A stretch of DNA of 64,000 nucleotides from Acanthosepion pharaonis. Its lineage: Eukaryota > Mollusca > Cephalopoda > Sepiida > Sepiidae. The stretch is from assembly GCA_903632075.3 (NCBI GenBank), contig CAHIKZ030005439.1, forward strand, positions 1,827,501-1,891,500. Reading direction: 5' to 3'. The position numbers and the translations under genes are program-made. Under the pieces are notes generated by a model, which was given only the letters and a program-made list of their open reading frames with translations, did no database searches and was not told the origin of the DNA. Positions 13,901 to 28,922 of this stretch are shown piece by piece. Position 1 is the first letter of the stretch; each line of letters opens with the position of its first letter.

Positions 13901-16900
13901 CAACAAAAACAGCCCATCTTTAGAAACAACAACCACAATTGATGGAAAATGGGTTGTTTACAATAACGTGGAGCAAAAAATGGTCCTGGAGAAACTGAAA
14001 TAAACCACCATTAACCACTCTGAAAAATGTCAGCATTCGAAAAAGGTGATGCTGTGTATCTGGTGGGATTGCAAAACACATTGTTTATCATGAGCTCCTT
14101 CTGCAAAATCAGACATTGAATTCAGACAAGTACTGTTCCCAACTGAACTGATTAAAGTCATTATTCAATGAAAAGTGTCCAGAATTGGCCAATCAGCAGG
14201 TTGTCATCTTTCATGAGGACAACACCAGACCTCACATCTCTTTGCAGAATTGGCAGAAATTGGTATAGCTCAGATGAGATGTCCTATTGCACCCACTGTA
14301 CTCACCTGACCTTATACCTTCAAAGGTGCCACTTGTAAAGCCGTCTCAAAGATGGCAAAATGTAGTGAAATAAAAAGGTACATATGTGGTTTAATAGATC
14401 TATGTACAAATATCAAATATTGTCTTAAAAATTCATGTAAATTTTGTTCTGACCCAAAGCAAAATTAAAATATAATTAGCCTTGTGCTGACAAACTATTC
14501 TGTAATGAATGTAACGGAATTGAGGAATAAAAGAGAAATGATTTTAAGCAGTGTAAATTTTTAGAGACAAAAGTGGTTAAATCAAAGATGTATTATTTTG
14601 ATGATAATAACTGAACTAGAAATTGAAATGAAAAAAATGTTGATCCATAGAAAATACTGCATAATATTGAATAAAAATCACCAGTAAGGTTTTCAGGCCT
14701 CAGAAAAACTTCATAGCTGAGAAAAAGTATTTATAAACTGAATAAAATAAGTGGTTCTTGACAATAGAAATTTTTATAATGAAACACAAAATACACATCA
14801 AGTGGATTACAAGTTCAAAAACAAAATTTATCACTACTGATCACTTTTAAAGTTATGGAAACTTTTGTTTTACATATAAAAGCAATTTAGAGATTGTTTG
14901 CCATTTAGGCAAAAAGAGAGAAAAGACTGCAATATTTTAGGAAAAAAAATTAGAGCATTACAATTAAGATTTGTATTAGTAAAACAGAAAATAAAGATAA
15001 GTTTTATAAAGATTGCACAAATAAACATGTATCTATACTGAATATTGTTATTTAGTGCTTAGTCATTTGTCGCTGGTATTTGCACCAATTGAAAGAAAGA
15101 AAAACAATAGCCACAAGAGGTTATCAAAATCCTTGAACTGTCAATCAGAATTGCAGGCTCTTGTTTTAGCAAGGCTTCTCTCAAAGGACTGAAATGGATT
15201 AACAAGTCTACATTGTTGTAGACATCAAAAATCAAAAAGACTGCTGTAGTCTGTGTTTTGTCTTATGTCTCAAGATATTGCATTTATGAATCGATGTTTG
15301 TCTGCCTTGTCTTAAGTGGTTATTAAGGCTGACAAGTGACAGTACCATTATACTGATTAGGGTGTATTTTTAAGGCAAAGGTCAATTTGAAGGGAAAAGA
15401 TTTTAAACTCTTAACAAGAATTTGTTTATTCAGAATGCTATGATAGAATTGTTCAGTAAACTAACAGAATGGAGAGAATCATAAAACTTTTAATTCAATC
15501 CTCAAGGTTACAGTCAGAATGTGCAGTAAATCTAGAGAGAGTCATTAAATGTGCAGTAATTACTAAACTAATCCTGAAAAATAACAGGTTTCTCCAAGAA
15601 AAAGATATCCATTATACACATAATAATCTAGGCTATTCATCATGCAAGAACCTTGATTGAAATCAAAGAACTACATATTGTATTCTAAACATTCAATATT
15701 TAAACTGATAAAAAAGTTAGTGAGATTAAAATGTTAATTCTTATTGGCAAATAAGTGTACACAATGATATAAAACCATTCTGTGACATATTTTCTGAAGA
15801 AACAGAACTAATAATCTATTAGGTTTTTTGAAAAGTAAGATTGCATCATAGAAAATCAATTAAAAAACCCTTCAAATGTAACAAAAGTTAAAATTTGTTA
15901 AGAAAATCATCATTGGCACAATGAAACTAATATCTTTTTTATCTCTTTTTGAAAGTATTAAGATTCTGAATGAAAAGAGTTGACTATGCTGAATTGATTT
16001 GTTTTACTTTTCAAAGTTTGACCACCAAAAAGAGAGCATTTCAGTGATCAGAAAATTAAAATCTAGGATATAAGGATATTGAGGTAGATCATTTCAAATT
16101 AATAAGTTCATATTCTCTTGTGTTGATTTTAACCGCATTTGTCATTTTCGAAAATTACATCTATCTTGTAACTAAATCAAAATATTTTGGTCATAAATCT
16201 TCAATTATTCTTAAAAAATTCAAAGAATTCATAAACTGATTGCTATCAAGGAAATGGAACATTGGTTTAAATATCAACATCCACAATAAATTCTTTCACT
16301 AAGGAATAAAAGAATCAGTATCATAGTGGATGTTGGTCATTGTTAATAATGATCATATTCTTGGCAAACATCTTTTTTTGTTCTACTGAAACAAGATTCC
16401 TCTCCAAACCATGACATTATTTTCCAAACCTTATATCTGCTACACATTTTCTCACAAACATATACATAAAAAAGGAAAAGCCAGATATACTTACCAAATA
16501 TTCAAAGACTAGAGTAAGAGATTTATCTGTATGGATTATGTCATGTAATGTAACAATGTTTGAATGCTTCAACTCTCTCAACAAGGACACTGAAAAAAAT
16601 CAGAAAAACAAATTAAAAACTCAAATGATTGTTAAAGCAAGAAACAATTTTATTACATAGAATGTTTTTGTGCAAAAATAAATTTTGTAGATTAGCATGA
16701 TTTATTTCTAAGGAATAATAGCAGTAATTGAGAAGTTATCAAGTGGTATCAGAACATGGTTTAAGGTGATAAATTATTTTCTTATTTATATGTATAATCA
16801 CACATGACTAGATAAACTTTTTGTTTCTGTTTTTTTTAAGAGATATCCATTTCAACCGGATATAACAATTTTCACATACTAGAGTAGAATGAGTGAGAAA

Positions 16901-18203
16901 TAAATCACCACTTCTAGAAAGATCAGAAAAAGAAAAGCAAAAGCTACTAAATCAATAGGAACATTTTTGCCATTTAATATTTTAATATTATATATATATA
17001 TATATAAAATGGATGACATCCCTTAAAAATAAAATTTCTGCAATTTAAAATTTGTACTAAAACTTTTCTTGGGAAAAATGTTTGAAATTTGTTTTAAAAA
17101 ACATTACTTGCTGTTTCAAACCTATGTGAGTTTGTTTCAATGTCAATGTATACAGTATTTCAGTAAATTACTCCATATTTTTTGTTTAAAATTTTAGTCT
17201 ATTAACTTAAAATACAAAAATAAAGTATGCTGAGTAAAAACTATTCAATGAAAAAAATCATTCAGAATTGTTCAACTGAATTATAAAAAAATCCTAAAGT
17301 TTTCGTTAAATACATTAAAATGGATTGTCAACAGAAGAATTTAAGAAATAAAAAGTAGGCCTTATCACTGCATAATAGGTGGAATTGAGAGGTGGTAATA
17401 AAGTAATGACTGAAAAGAAAAAAAAAATGTTTTCCTACTATATAACATGAATATCAAAAACAGACAATTTTACTGTTTCTAGTGTGTATTCATTTTTAGT
17501 TGTTCACTCAACACCTGTGCCCAAATAATAAAGAACTTAAAAATAGTTACTTTTGGACAAAAAGACAAAAAATATGTTTGTATTTTTTTTAACAATATAA
17601 TTTTGTATTCAATATGCTGTATAGATTAGATTTGTGCAAGTTTCCAGTGAAAACAGAATTGAAAAGAAAGAAAAGTGTACTGAAACTTTTACACACACTT
17701 GATATAGACATCCTATCAATCAAGCTGCAAGACAGCAAATGACATTTTTTGCAAAAAGAAAAGTAACTTGTCTTTTTACAATATAAAGGTTGTACCAAGA
17801 AACTTCAGTCCTCCCTACCACAGCAGAATAAATGATGACTTAGGTTACCAGTCATTTAATGAGTAAAAATCAAATTGATACTTTTTGAATTTTCATACAT
17901 GCTATATTAGCCTCTTGCCTAAGACACACCACTTCTACTGCAGCTGCAATATGTGTAGCCCCTACAACTCTAATGAGTTATAGGATTCGTGATCATGCTA
18001 AATTAATAGCTTCTAATTAACAAAAAAATGCAAGAATATATACAAAACTATGAAAGTTGAATAAAACTTAGTGTTCATGCAACATTTTAAACATTATTAT
18101 TTAACTAAAACATTTCATTCTTGAAAGAGAAAAAACAAACCAAATTTTCAAAAGTTTAAATAAAATATTTTTTGAGAATCTTTTTTTTTCTAGTGTGTGT
18201 GTC

Positions 18204-18234
<31 letters not shown>

Positions 18235-21200
18235 TGACAAAGTTTAAGCATAATTTAATGAATAAAATTGTTAAGTTAACAAAGCAATATTATTTTGCAG
18301 TTTACCAATGTAAGATATCTTCATAAGTTACTGGGATAATTTTAAAAAATAATTAAAATAATTTTTTTCTCCAAAGAATTACCTGTAAAATTATTATTTA
18401 TGATGAGTGATTTCAAATAAGTGGGAGTATTTACATCAAGTAAAATATATTCTAAATTAAATTATATTTATGAAATTATTGCTTTATTAAAACAAAGCAA
18501 TAATTTCATAAATATAATCCTTTATAAAATATGTACAGAATTCAATTCAATTGGATTTTTTTAATGCATAAATATTAAGTGCTAAAATTGTTCCTACAGA
18601 TTTTCAATAGTATATATTTTTTCTACAAAGGTAAACAACTTCTTCAAGAATAAATATATCTAGTTTTATATACTGCAGTTTTTACATCAACATTGTCTGA
18701 ACCTCTTTCAAATGATACACTGTTTATAAGAATCAAATTATCAATAACGGCAAAGGAAAATTCACATAACACTAGCATTTTATTTTACTCCCAGAATTCA
18801 ATGTTCATTTACATATAAAACCTTCTAACATCAAAGAACATGATTTATGAAAACTCCCATCTTATTCAAAATCTAAATGCTTTATACAATGAGGAATGCT
18901 GGTCTTCTTCAAAAGTATTTATGGACAAATTTTTGATCTCATTCAATATTTCTTATAAAATCACAAAATGAAAATTGTCTTGAGTGGTTACTCATCTAGA
19001 TCTTTTTGCATTAATGCTGGTTCCCACCATGACTATGCTTGGACTTACATTGCTCCTAATTTTCATCTATGACCGTTCCGATGTCATCAGTTCTCAAATT
19101 GATATCTATGACGATCACATAACTATTTACTCTTGTTTTAATGGTAAATCTGATTGGTCTGATAAGATAAATTGCCATCTGATCTCAAAAATGATCTACA
19201 ATGTTAACTGGGGCAAGAAATGGCTTGTCAGTTTTAACACCTCCAAAACAAAACTGACATAGAATGGAAAGATTATATTGAATCAATTGCTAGGAAATTT
19301 GGTTCACTGTGTTGTGCTAGATAATCTTTCTTGCCAGAATCCATCTTATACTTACACATTTATAAGTCAACCATTCATCCATGCATTGAATATTTCTACC
19401 ACATTTGGTCTGGTGCTACGTATTTACAGATTCTTGATAAAATACAAAGAATAATCTGCAATGTTACTGGTCTTGACCTGTCATCTCAGCATCAGTCATG
19501 TTCACACCACTATAATGTAGCTTTCTTGTGTCTTCTCTATAAATATTTTCATGCTAAATGTTCTGATGAGCTTTTTTCTTTGGTACCTCAACTTTACAAA
19601 TTTAAGCACAGTACTAGATTGGCAGCTAGGTCTCAGCATTTTACAGTTGAAATTGCTAAATGTAACTGTAAGTCCTATCATAACTGTTTATTCTCTCACA
19701 CTTCTCACTTGTGGAACTCTTCTGGCAAATATCAATGAAAGTCTAATTTCAAATATAAAACATCAACACTAATAATAGAGAAAATGTGAAAACATTCACA
19801 AACAGTTAAGAGAACAAAAAAAAAAAAAAAAAAAAAGAGAAGAAAATTACTACTTGCCTTCTCTTATAGCTGTGCATGGTGCCCCTTCCTCGTGTTCAAG
19901 ACGAATTTCTTTCAGCGCTACCAAATTGTCAGTCAATCTGCTTTTTCCTTTAAAAACTGTAGCATATGTACCCTGATGGCAAGAGAGACAAAAAACAATA
20001 CAAAATATGGAGGAAATGGCATATCCAATGATTATTTTAATATTAGATGTTATGTAACCTGTGGTATCATTGATAGGATTTATTAAATAGGTCAAAACTT
20101 TCACACAGCAAATACTAAAAGCATAAATAGGAAATAGGCAGATAGTACATTTAACATGTAAATTGTGTAAATATTTTATTAATAATTCAGAAAAGTTGAT
20201 TTAATTCTTATCTATCTTCTGTCGGAAAACTTTAAAAAAATTTACTTCACAGGTATACCGAGAGTAGAAAGGATACTTTTAGGTCATCTCAAGAAAGAAT
20301 TTGTAATAACCCACTCTTGGTAAGTATTGGTATTGATCTAAGAAAGTGAAAGTTGTTTACCAAACTATAAATAAATGAAAATAACATTAGTGCTTAAAAG
20401 TGGAATCAGAGTATTTAACCACAAATTTTTTACTTTAAATTTGAAACATGTTTCAGCATTCAGTGGATGTTATGCACCAAAAATTAGAAGGGATTTTCAG
20501 TAATCAGTAAATAAAGTAAATGTTAACAGATAGGACTATTATGTATGTAATTCTTAATTTTTTTGAGAGTGTGTATGCAATTTTAATATTTTTACTCACC
20601 TCACCCAACTTATCAAGTTTGAGATATGATTCCATCTTTCCAAACCCAATTTCAGACTGGAAATAAATTACACAATTATTAAAATTCTAAAAAAAAATTC
20701 AACTTGCATTGCAGTTGTACAGTAATAATTGTAATCAATATCTTGCAAATATTTGAGTTCAAAGAACAATCACAAATAATAGTATATATAAAATTTTATT
20801 AATGATTAAAGATTACCAAATACAATTATAGCCAATGTTAACACATTGGAAAAATGTTTACATAATTCTAGAAAAAGAAAATCATATCAAGTGACTTATT
20901 TTTTTTTTAAGTTTATAGGAAATGAATACAATATGGTCCAAAATTATTGAATTTGACAGGTGAAAATATTTAAAATATTGCAAGAGTGACTTCTTTGTAC
21001 AATCTTAGAAAGAAACCAGCTACCATCAAGATTTGTTTTTTGCAAACATGTCTGCAAAAAAATCAGTGCTTTCAAATATTAAAATGCTATGTGTTACATC
21101 TTGTATAATCAGTAAAAGTTAAAATAAAAGACTTCTAATAATGAATAAAATGATTCTTTCAGATTATTAAAAGATAAATTTGCCAACAGCCAAACATTTA

Positions 21201-24200
21201 GACTTTTGGTTAATATATAAATATCTTGGAATCAGAGATACCAACCAGAGATTTTCGCCGAGATCTCCGACTGAGTTGACCCTCTGGACTAATGCTCTGT
21301 TGAGCAAGGTAATTCTCCGGAAGACGCATGTCTGCAGGCAAAGAGAGACGCTTCAATGCCTCCTGTAAGAAAGAAAAAGCATAAGATATTTCCAAACTTC
21401 AGAGATAGCCATCAAAAAACTGGTGTTGGCTGCATTTCACTGAAGAAAACAATAAAAGGAATGAGCAGATAGTAGTTATAACAGACAACACACAAAATAC
21501 AAAACTTAAATACACATAAATTGAAATACAGAAACAAATGACAATCCCAAGAGAGAGCGACAAGGAGGAAAAGTAAAAAAAAAAAGCACATTTGTTGCTC
21601 AGTACAGTACATAAATATTAAACACAAACATTTAAAAATGTACATACATTCTCCTACCTCAAAATCAAGTATAATACTACAAGTAAATTATATTCTCATT
21701 TTTTCAGAATATTAGGTTTTAAATTTGTATTAAGAAATAAGTCTAAATTTAAATGCAAACTAAAGTTCAGACAATTGCAGTGTTGGTCAAGTACACCATT
21801 TCAGCCATTTTTAATGTTGAGATTCTTTGCAAAGCTGAAATCATTATCACAAAATGGATTTTTATGCATTTTGAAAGACATCAAATAAAGCATCAGTAAA
21901 TGTACTTATATAAACATCTAAAAGCTTAAATGTTTATATTTTATAGAGTGGATGTATGAGACTATGATTACTAATATGTTATTATGAAAATGTTTTGCTC
22001 AAGTAATAATATAAAACTATATTAGTAAGAGATACATAAGTAGCAAAGAATTGATAGATTCATTTACACAATTAATGCAGCATCCTGATAAGTAATTGGG
22101 TTGTTAGTTTCTGGCCTTAAACCTCACTACTAATGATTTTTAAGCAACTTTGTTCCTATTCTATACATACACAAATGTAGAACTGTCAAATAAATACAGA
22201 TATTTTTCATTGCTTACTAAATGCTTAAATTTCACTCACTTCATTTACATACTGAAACTATGCTGAAAGTACTGACTCTTAGGCGGCCTAATACAAGGGG
22301 GGAGGTTGAAATTTTTTTCTTAATATGTCATAAATAGTGAGTCTTAATAAAAAGTGAGGTTGGAAAATTATAAAATAAATGGGATAGACTGAATAATCTG
22401 GCAGAGTGGGGGTCCTAAAAATTAAAATAAAATAAATATACATCCCACAGTCAATCAGGCATCTAAGAGTAATGTGTAATACAAAACAAAATAAGGAGTA
22501 GGTTAATGTTAGGTACCTCCAAAGATTTGTTAAAAATAAGCATACATGATGAAAAAATGCCCCAAACTTAAAAACAAAGTTTTATCGTCAAAATCTTTGT
22601 TATTGTTAAGAGAAAAGACCAAAGGACTTTTTGATTATTTAATTATATTTTTAATCCTTTTTAGAATGTTCAAAATTTTGGTTAATTTCTTTTTTCTTGT
22701 GTCAGTGGATGACCATAAATTAGTATAGGAAATTTTGGTGTAATTTTTGCAGTGAAAAGCATATTGATTTGGAAATTCTGGCAAAAATCAAATAATTGTC
22801 AGATTTTAATGAAACTTTCAGGACTTACTCACAAATGAAGTTATTTTAGAAAATTTTATTTTTTAGAAATTCTTGATAAAATTTTTTTTTTTAATTAAAT
22901 AAGTAATATATTTTGAGAAAATTCATTTTTGCATGGCTTAATGTTTATATTTATTTATTTTTTAAATTAGTGTCACCCCAAGCAAGGTAGTACACCCATT
23001 AACATGCAAGGGGCTACAGGGTGTGGAGTAATTAGGAACAGAAACATTATTAATGAGCAGAAAAAGAAAAGAGCATTTAGGAGGACAGTAGATAGTGATT
23101 GACATTGCATATAAATTCTTGCAGATTAAAGTTGGCTGGAAAGTATGGAGCCGGAAGGGAGTCCTACAAGCAAGAAGTGTGAGAAAAGAAACTGTTAGCG
23201 TAGAAGTTACAGCTACATCTAGCTAACTCATTTTAAATTGGTGAGATCTTGCGGTCAGTTTAGTATTGCACTTAAATTCATACAGCTTAGGTAACACAGC
23301 AAAGAGCTGATCCAAACACTTATGAAAGTATTTATATATATATAAAAAAAAAAAAAGACACAGAGAGGCAACCTTATGGTGGTGGGCAAGTGACTGAAGC
23401 CGAGCTGCCAGATCAGGACCTATAATATTGCTGATGCTTTGGATCTTATCAAGGAACTCCAAGTAAATATAGAAGCAATATTTTAAGCATGAACAAATGA
23501 TAGACTTATAGATATGCAAGATAGATTCAAAAGAGAAGAATTGTCTTGCCTGACACAGTGAACCGACTTTCTTAGCAGCTGACCTAGCAATGGATTGGAT
23601 ATAGTCTTTCCATTTCATGTCAGCTGAGAATGTTAGCCTGAGATGATGCAATGAGTCACTTTCCTAGAGGATAGCATCATGCTGACGAAAGGCAGAGAGG
23701 GGTCTCTCAGATGATTAATAATTTTGAAGATATTAAAGTGACAAGCCATCTTTTGCCTCAGTTAATACAGTTTTGAGATCATTTTGTACATCAGTTGCCA
23801 TTTTGACCTTGTTGGATGGATCAGCCTTAATATCAAGGCAAGAACAAATGGTAGTATCATCAGTGTAGATGTCAAGTTGAGAGCTGATGTCATTGGGAAG
23901 GTCATTAATGAAGATTAAAAACAGTATAGGACCAAGGATGGAGCCCTGGGGAACACCCATGTTAGTACGAAATGATGTAGACAAGTGGCCATTCGGGACA
24001 AGTTTCATTTCACAATTTAATAGGATCAGCTCAAAAATGTGCCCGGTGATACCATAACTTTTCAGCCTGTGGAGAAGACCTGAATGCCAGACCCTGTTAA
24101 AGGTTTTCGAGATGTCCAAAGTTACAGCCCTGGCTTCAGTTTTTATCTAGAGCACAATAGACTCTTTGTGCAATTATTGTTAGTACATCAGCAGTTGACC

Positions 24201-27200
24201 TGGAGAAATTAAATATTAGTTATAGGCAGAAGTCCTTGGAGAATTTAAATCATTTTTTTCTTCATAAAACAGGACCCCCAGTTACAGAAAGTTTGCTCTG
24301 AATCATAAAATGAAAAATGCAATAAAACTAAGGTATTATTTAAACAAGAAAAACCTTACTAAAATTCAGCACCCCTCCCCCCAGTATCTTAAAAAGAATT
24401 TTGAATTTTTCATGTGTGTATAAAAACATGCTAATTTTTGTAAATACAAATGTCCATACACGCCATTATCAGAAAATAAGAGCAGTAACTATAGTAAATT
24501 TGAAATCAAAATACCTAAAATTCAATAAAACATTAGATCACAGAATATTTTCCTAAATTTTTAAGATTACTGAGTAGTTAAAAAATCATATAAAATGGCA
24601 CTCATGTTATATTTGTCAAGTAATTTTTAGATATGTCTTCCATAGAATAAATTAGTTAAATTTCCCAAACATCAGGCTGTCAACACCACATAAAAACTCA
24701 TCACTGTGTTAAAAAATGATTTTTTGCAATAGTTTAAACTAAAAGTAAGTAATATTTGTTTCAAATCAAAATAATTAAACTTTAATCAGTTAATCTTCCT
24801 CAAATAAAGTTTCAGAAAAGTATATTTTATTTTTGAAAGATTTTTTAAGAAAGAAAATTATGTTCTGCTGAGAGATTTGCAAATATGGCTAAAATCAGCC
24901 ATTTTTAGCAAATTTCAAAATTAAAACTCATTCCAATCAATTTAAATTGGTTTTGAAACAGTAGCATTTTGCTTATTGGAAATATTAAATTTAATCAATT
25001 AGCTTGAAATTAAAACTAAAATAAAAGCTTCAACAAAGATTTTTCATTTTTAAAAATTCATTTTAAACATTAGGCATTGTTTTCCTTTGAAGTTACCTAC
25101 ATAATGTTATTTTTTTAACATTGAAATTTTTTTTAATTAAGCATGAATCAGACAGTAATTAATACATAGAAAGAAGGCTTTTCAATTTGTCTGTAAAACC
25201 ATAATATGCCAGTTTTTCATTGAGAAAGTTTTTTCAAGTTTCAAATGGAAATTCATCCAAACAACATTTTATGCAAAATATTAGCTTCAGTTTTTTTCCT
25301 TGCTCACAGAGACATCTTGGAAGGATGCCCTATAAGTCCTCAATTACAATCTGGTGTTTGCAGGCCAAGCCATAGCAATGATGCCCTTAAATTCAAACAA
25401 TTCTTTGGTAACCTCAGCACTGTGTTAATGGCATAAGATTATTCTCTAACACTTACATGTAGTGCACAGTGTTTTGCTTGCTTTCCATCATCATCAATAC
25501 AGCTTTACTTTTGGCTGAAAAAGATTCTTACACAATTCCTGTCAATAAAATGCCTTCAGAAAAAATCCTACTTCTACTTTCATCAGGACCATCTAAACAT
25601 TAAAACACTTCTTCCAAAGAAGTCAGTCACTTTTTCTTAGTCTACTTGACATGCATTTTTGTGAACATCATTCAAAGTGGGAGACTTCTTTCAGAACCAA
25701 ACCTGTTCAATTCATTGAGAACTTGCAATAATATCAAGATAAAATTTATTTCAGAGGCCCCTAAAGTACTATTCACTTTTTCATTCCATTCGAAAAAGGG
25801 ACTGATAGTGGCAAGACATTAGCGGTAATGGTGTCTTCATTTAGTTAATGTAGGATGTAGGGTTGACATCCCACATTTTGTATCAACTACCGAAAGAACT
25901 ATCATGACGTGCACTAGAGCTCCAGGCCCTGCTTACCCAGTTCCCAATTCAAACCTTGTTTCTCATGAAACTGATGACCAGTCACCTCTCAACTTTTCGG
26001 AGCAAGGTAATTGTGAAAGGGAAGATGCGGGAACAAACAAAACTCTACAAAGTTCATGAAATGCAAAAATCCTATTGTCTACACTTTCAATTCATGAACT
26101 TTGTCAAAGGCCAGCAGAAAACAAGAGCTTTTACTTTGCACAAAGCAAAATAAAATTGACATCTTGAAGATCCAGTAGCACAAGTACCATCAGCCCAACA
26201 CTGACCTGAATTATAACAACCTTGGTCAGGCACCAAGAACTTCCAAGGTTCCACAGTCAGTGAAGTTGGTATACTTTTCTCTCCAACATTATCAGAAAAT
26301 AAGCATGGTAATTATAGTAAATAAATTCAAAATTTTATAACAACCTCAACAAACATTTCCATAAGTTAGACTATGAAGCCAAAATACTCAAAATTCAATA
26401 AAATATTTAAAATTTTTAATATTACGGCATAACCTAAAAAAATTATATAAAATATTTGTTTATATTGTATTCATGTAAATTTATTACAATTATGTGCCTC
26501 TTAGTTAAATTTCATTAGCTTATGTGTCAACACCTCATAAAAACACCTACCTCCATGTTATAAAATGTTTTTCTGTGATATTTTAAATAAAAAGTAGTAT
26601 TTGTTTCAATTCAGATTGAACTTTAAATCAGCTAATTTTTCTCAAATGACGTTTCAGAAAAGGATATTTTATTTTTGAAATTTTTTTTAATAATGAGAAT
26701 TATGTTGTGTCGACAAATTTGTCAATATGGACGATTTTACAGATACCAAAAAAAAATAAATAAAAAAAATACAAATCTAATCAATTTTATTTTTAAATAC
26801 AACTGAAGTATTTTTTTTTTCCCATATTGGAAATATTACATTTTACATTTAATTAATTTGGAATTAAAAGTTTCAAAGATTTTTCATTTTTTTTAAAGCA
26901 TTTTAAACCTTAGGTATCGCTTTTCTTTGGAGGTATTTCATAATTAAATAAAATAGCAGGACAGACTGGAACTCTCTAGCCGTGATTGGAAACTAGAACT
27001 CTGGATTCAAAACCGTATATAACCCTGCCGACGTACAATATAAAGTTATAGAATGGAAACGATTATCATTGCGGTGTTCATTAATTACTGCGGTTCGTGG
27101 TTGTGGCTTGATCTCGACTTCAGTCGATGAGGTAGATAGCTATGAATGAGACTAAAAAAAGGAATTACGAAATTTCTTTAATTGTTGTTTACTGTGTAAA

Positions 27201-28874
27201 GTAAAGAAAATCAAAAATATTTTTTTTAAAATGCTAAAAATTTTAATTTTTTAAAGCTGATCTTTTAATTCTAGGAAATTTATCTAATAATTTATTTATT
27301 TAATAATTTATTTTTATTTTTCTAAACAAAAATATTACTTCATCTGCTTGAAAAACAAGAAAAGTCTTTTTTTTCTTTTTTAATCACAAAAAATAAGAAC
27401 TGAGTTATGAATTTTTTTTTGTTACTGTTAAATTTTAACATGCTTAGCTTATCGAACAATTTAAGAATGATTGGAAATAAAACACGAAGACAATAGACAA
27501 CGTATAACAAAAACGAGAAGACAAGTTTAGAAAGTTTGATACAGGTAAAAAAGCAAAAAAAAAAATGCATTGAAGCTTCAACGAGTGTCTACTTTGCAGC
27601 CACAAGTACGAGAGAAAAAAGAAACACAAAAAAAAAAACACTAACAGGTTTAGTAGAAACATGTGGAATGAGAATCATTTTTTTTTTTTTTTACTGTTGT
27701 GATGTTAATAAAAGGAAGCATATAAAAAAAGAGGGAAATTAAAAACGATAAGTAACATACAACAATGAAATACACTTACAAATAACCAGCACCCCATTTT
27801 TCTCACTCTCTTGCCTAGGTGCAAAAAAACTAATCAAAGTACAACTGGTAAAAAGAGTGTATTTAAAAGTAAAAAACCAAATAGAAAAAAAAAGGTGTAA
27901 AAAATTGTGAAGTTAACTGCCCAGTGGTCATAGCAACTGGCGACAGTAGAGAAGACGCGCGTTAATTGAATGTCAAGATTTTTTTTTTTTTTAAATAAGA
28001 TCGACGGACGTAGCCATCACACTTTTGTAAAACAACCAATGAATAATCATTTGCCTTTGAACCAGCACCCCACTTCAAGTGTAAGGTTTTCCCGTCCGTT
28101 TCTCTCTTTTGATACTTTTCATGGCTCGGTCAGAAGAGACATGAGTTAATTTTGATCGGAATTGAAATTTACTATTGAAGGCGAGTTTATTTAATTCAGT
28201 GTTTTTTTTTTTGTTTTTTTCTAAAACTAAAAATTCGTTTGTTTCACTGTCCATTCTCAGAGTGGCACGCAGCTTCAAACAAAAAGGAATAAATAAATAA
28301 GACGAGACGAAACTTTGTGGTTGAAATAAAAAAAAAGCATTGTAAAAAGTAAAAACAAAAATCAAAGTCTGAAACAGCAGTGACAACCTACGACACATAA
28401 AAATCGGTCGCTATCTTCAAAGATTCGCTACATGATGAAAAGTGAAAACAATGCCCAAAGCAAAAACTTAATAAAAAAAAAAAACAAAGTCTTATCGTTA
28501 AACGAAATATTTGATTTTGTTAAAAAGGATTTTGATTATTAAAAAATATATTTTATTTTAAATTATATTTTTTTATCTTCTTACCTTGCAAAAATCAGAT
28601 AACTGTCGGATTTATTGAAACTTTCAAGAATTATTCACAAATTTTTAATCTTAGCTTTACTTTTAAGTCTTTCTATTTTAGAAAATCTTTAACTTTTTTT
28701 TTTTTTTACATAACTTCCACTTATGAAATTTAAGAAATTCTTTTTTGTAGCGCTTTTTTTAAGGACAAGTCACCAGAGAATTTTTTAAAATTACATTTTT
28801 TTTTTGGTCAGACAAGACCTCCCAATGAGTTAGTTGAGTCTGCTCTGAATCTTAAAATGTTCAAAAAAAAAAAG

Positions 28875-28922
<48 letters not shown>

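Larger units (their letters stand above)
16590..19857 (-). other. kinase GC-AG intron
   Basis: 3.3-kb intron with gcaagt donor. It holds (TA)n at about 16987-17005, poly-T at about 18208-18231, the hairpin at 18461-18518, the LINE fragment, and poly-A at about 19815-19836 immediately before the donor region. Confidence 0.85.

Noticed and set aside
28075..28398. 107-residue minus-strand frame in the CpG island as first coding exon of a short isoform
   Set aside because: It ends in a stop and I could not find a donor in the phase needed to join the exon at 21362. The kinase-like start is only superficial.
28560..28640. Strong donor-like site GCAAG|gtaaga on the minus strand at about 28584
   Set aside because: Upstream frame in the required phase has a stop and no ATG. 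It lies in a dispersed repeat, so could at best end a non-coding first exon.
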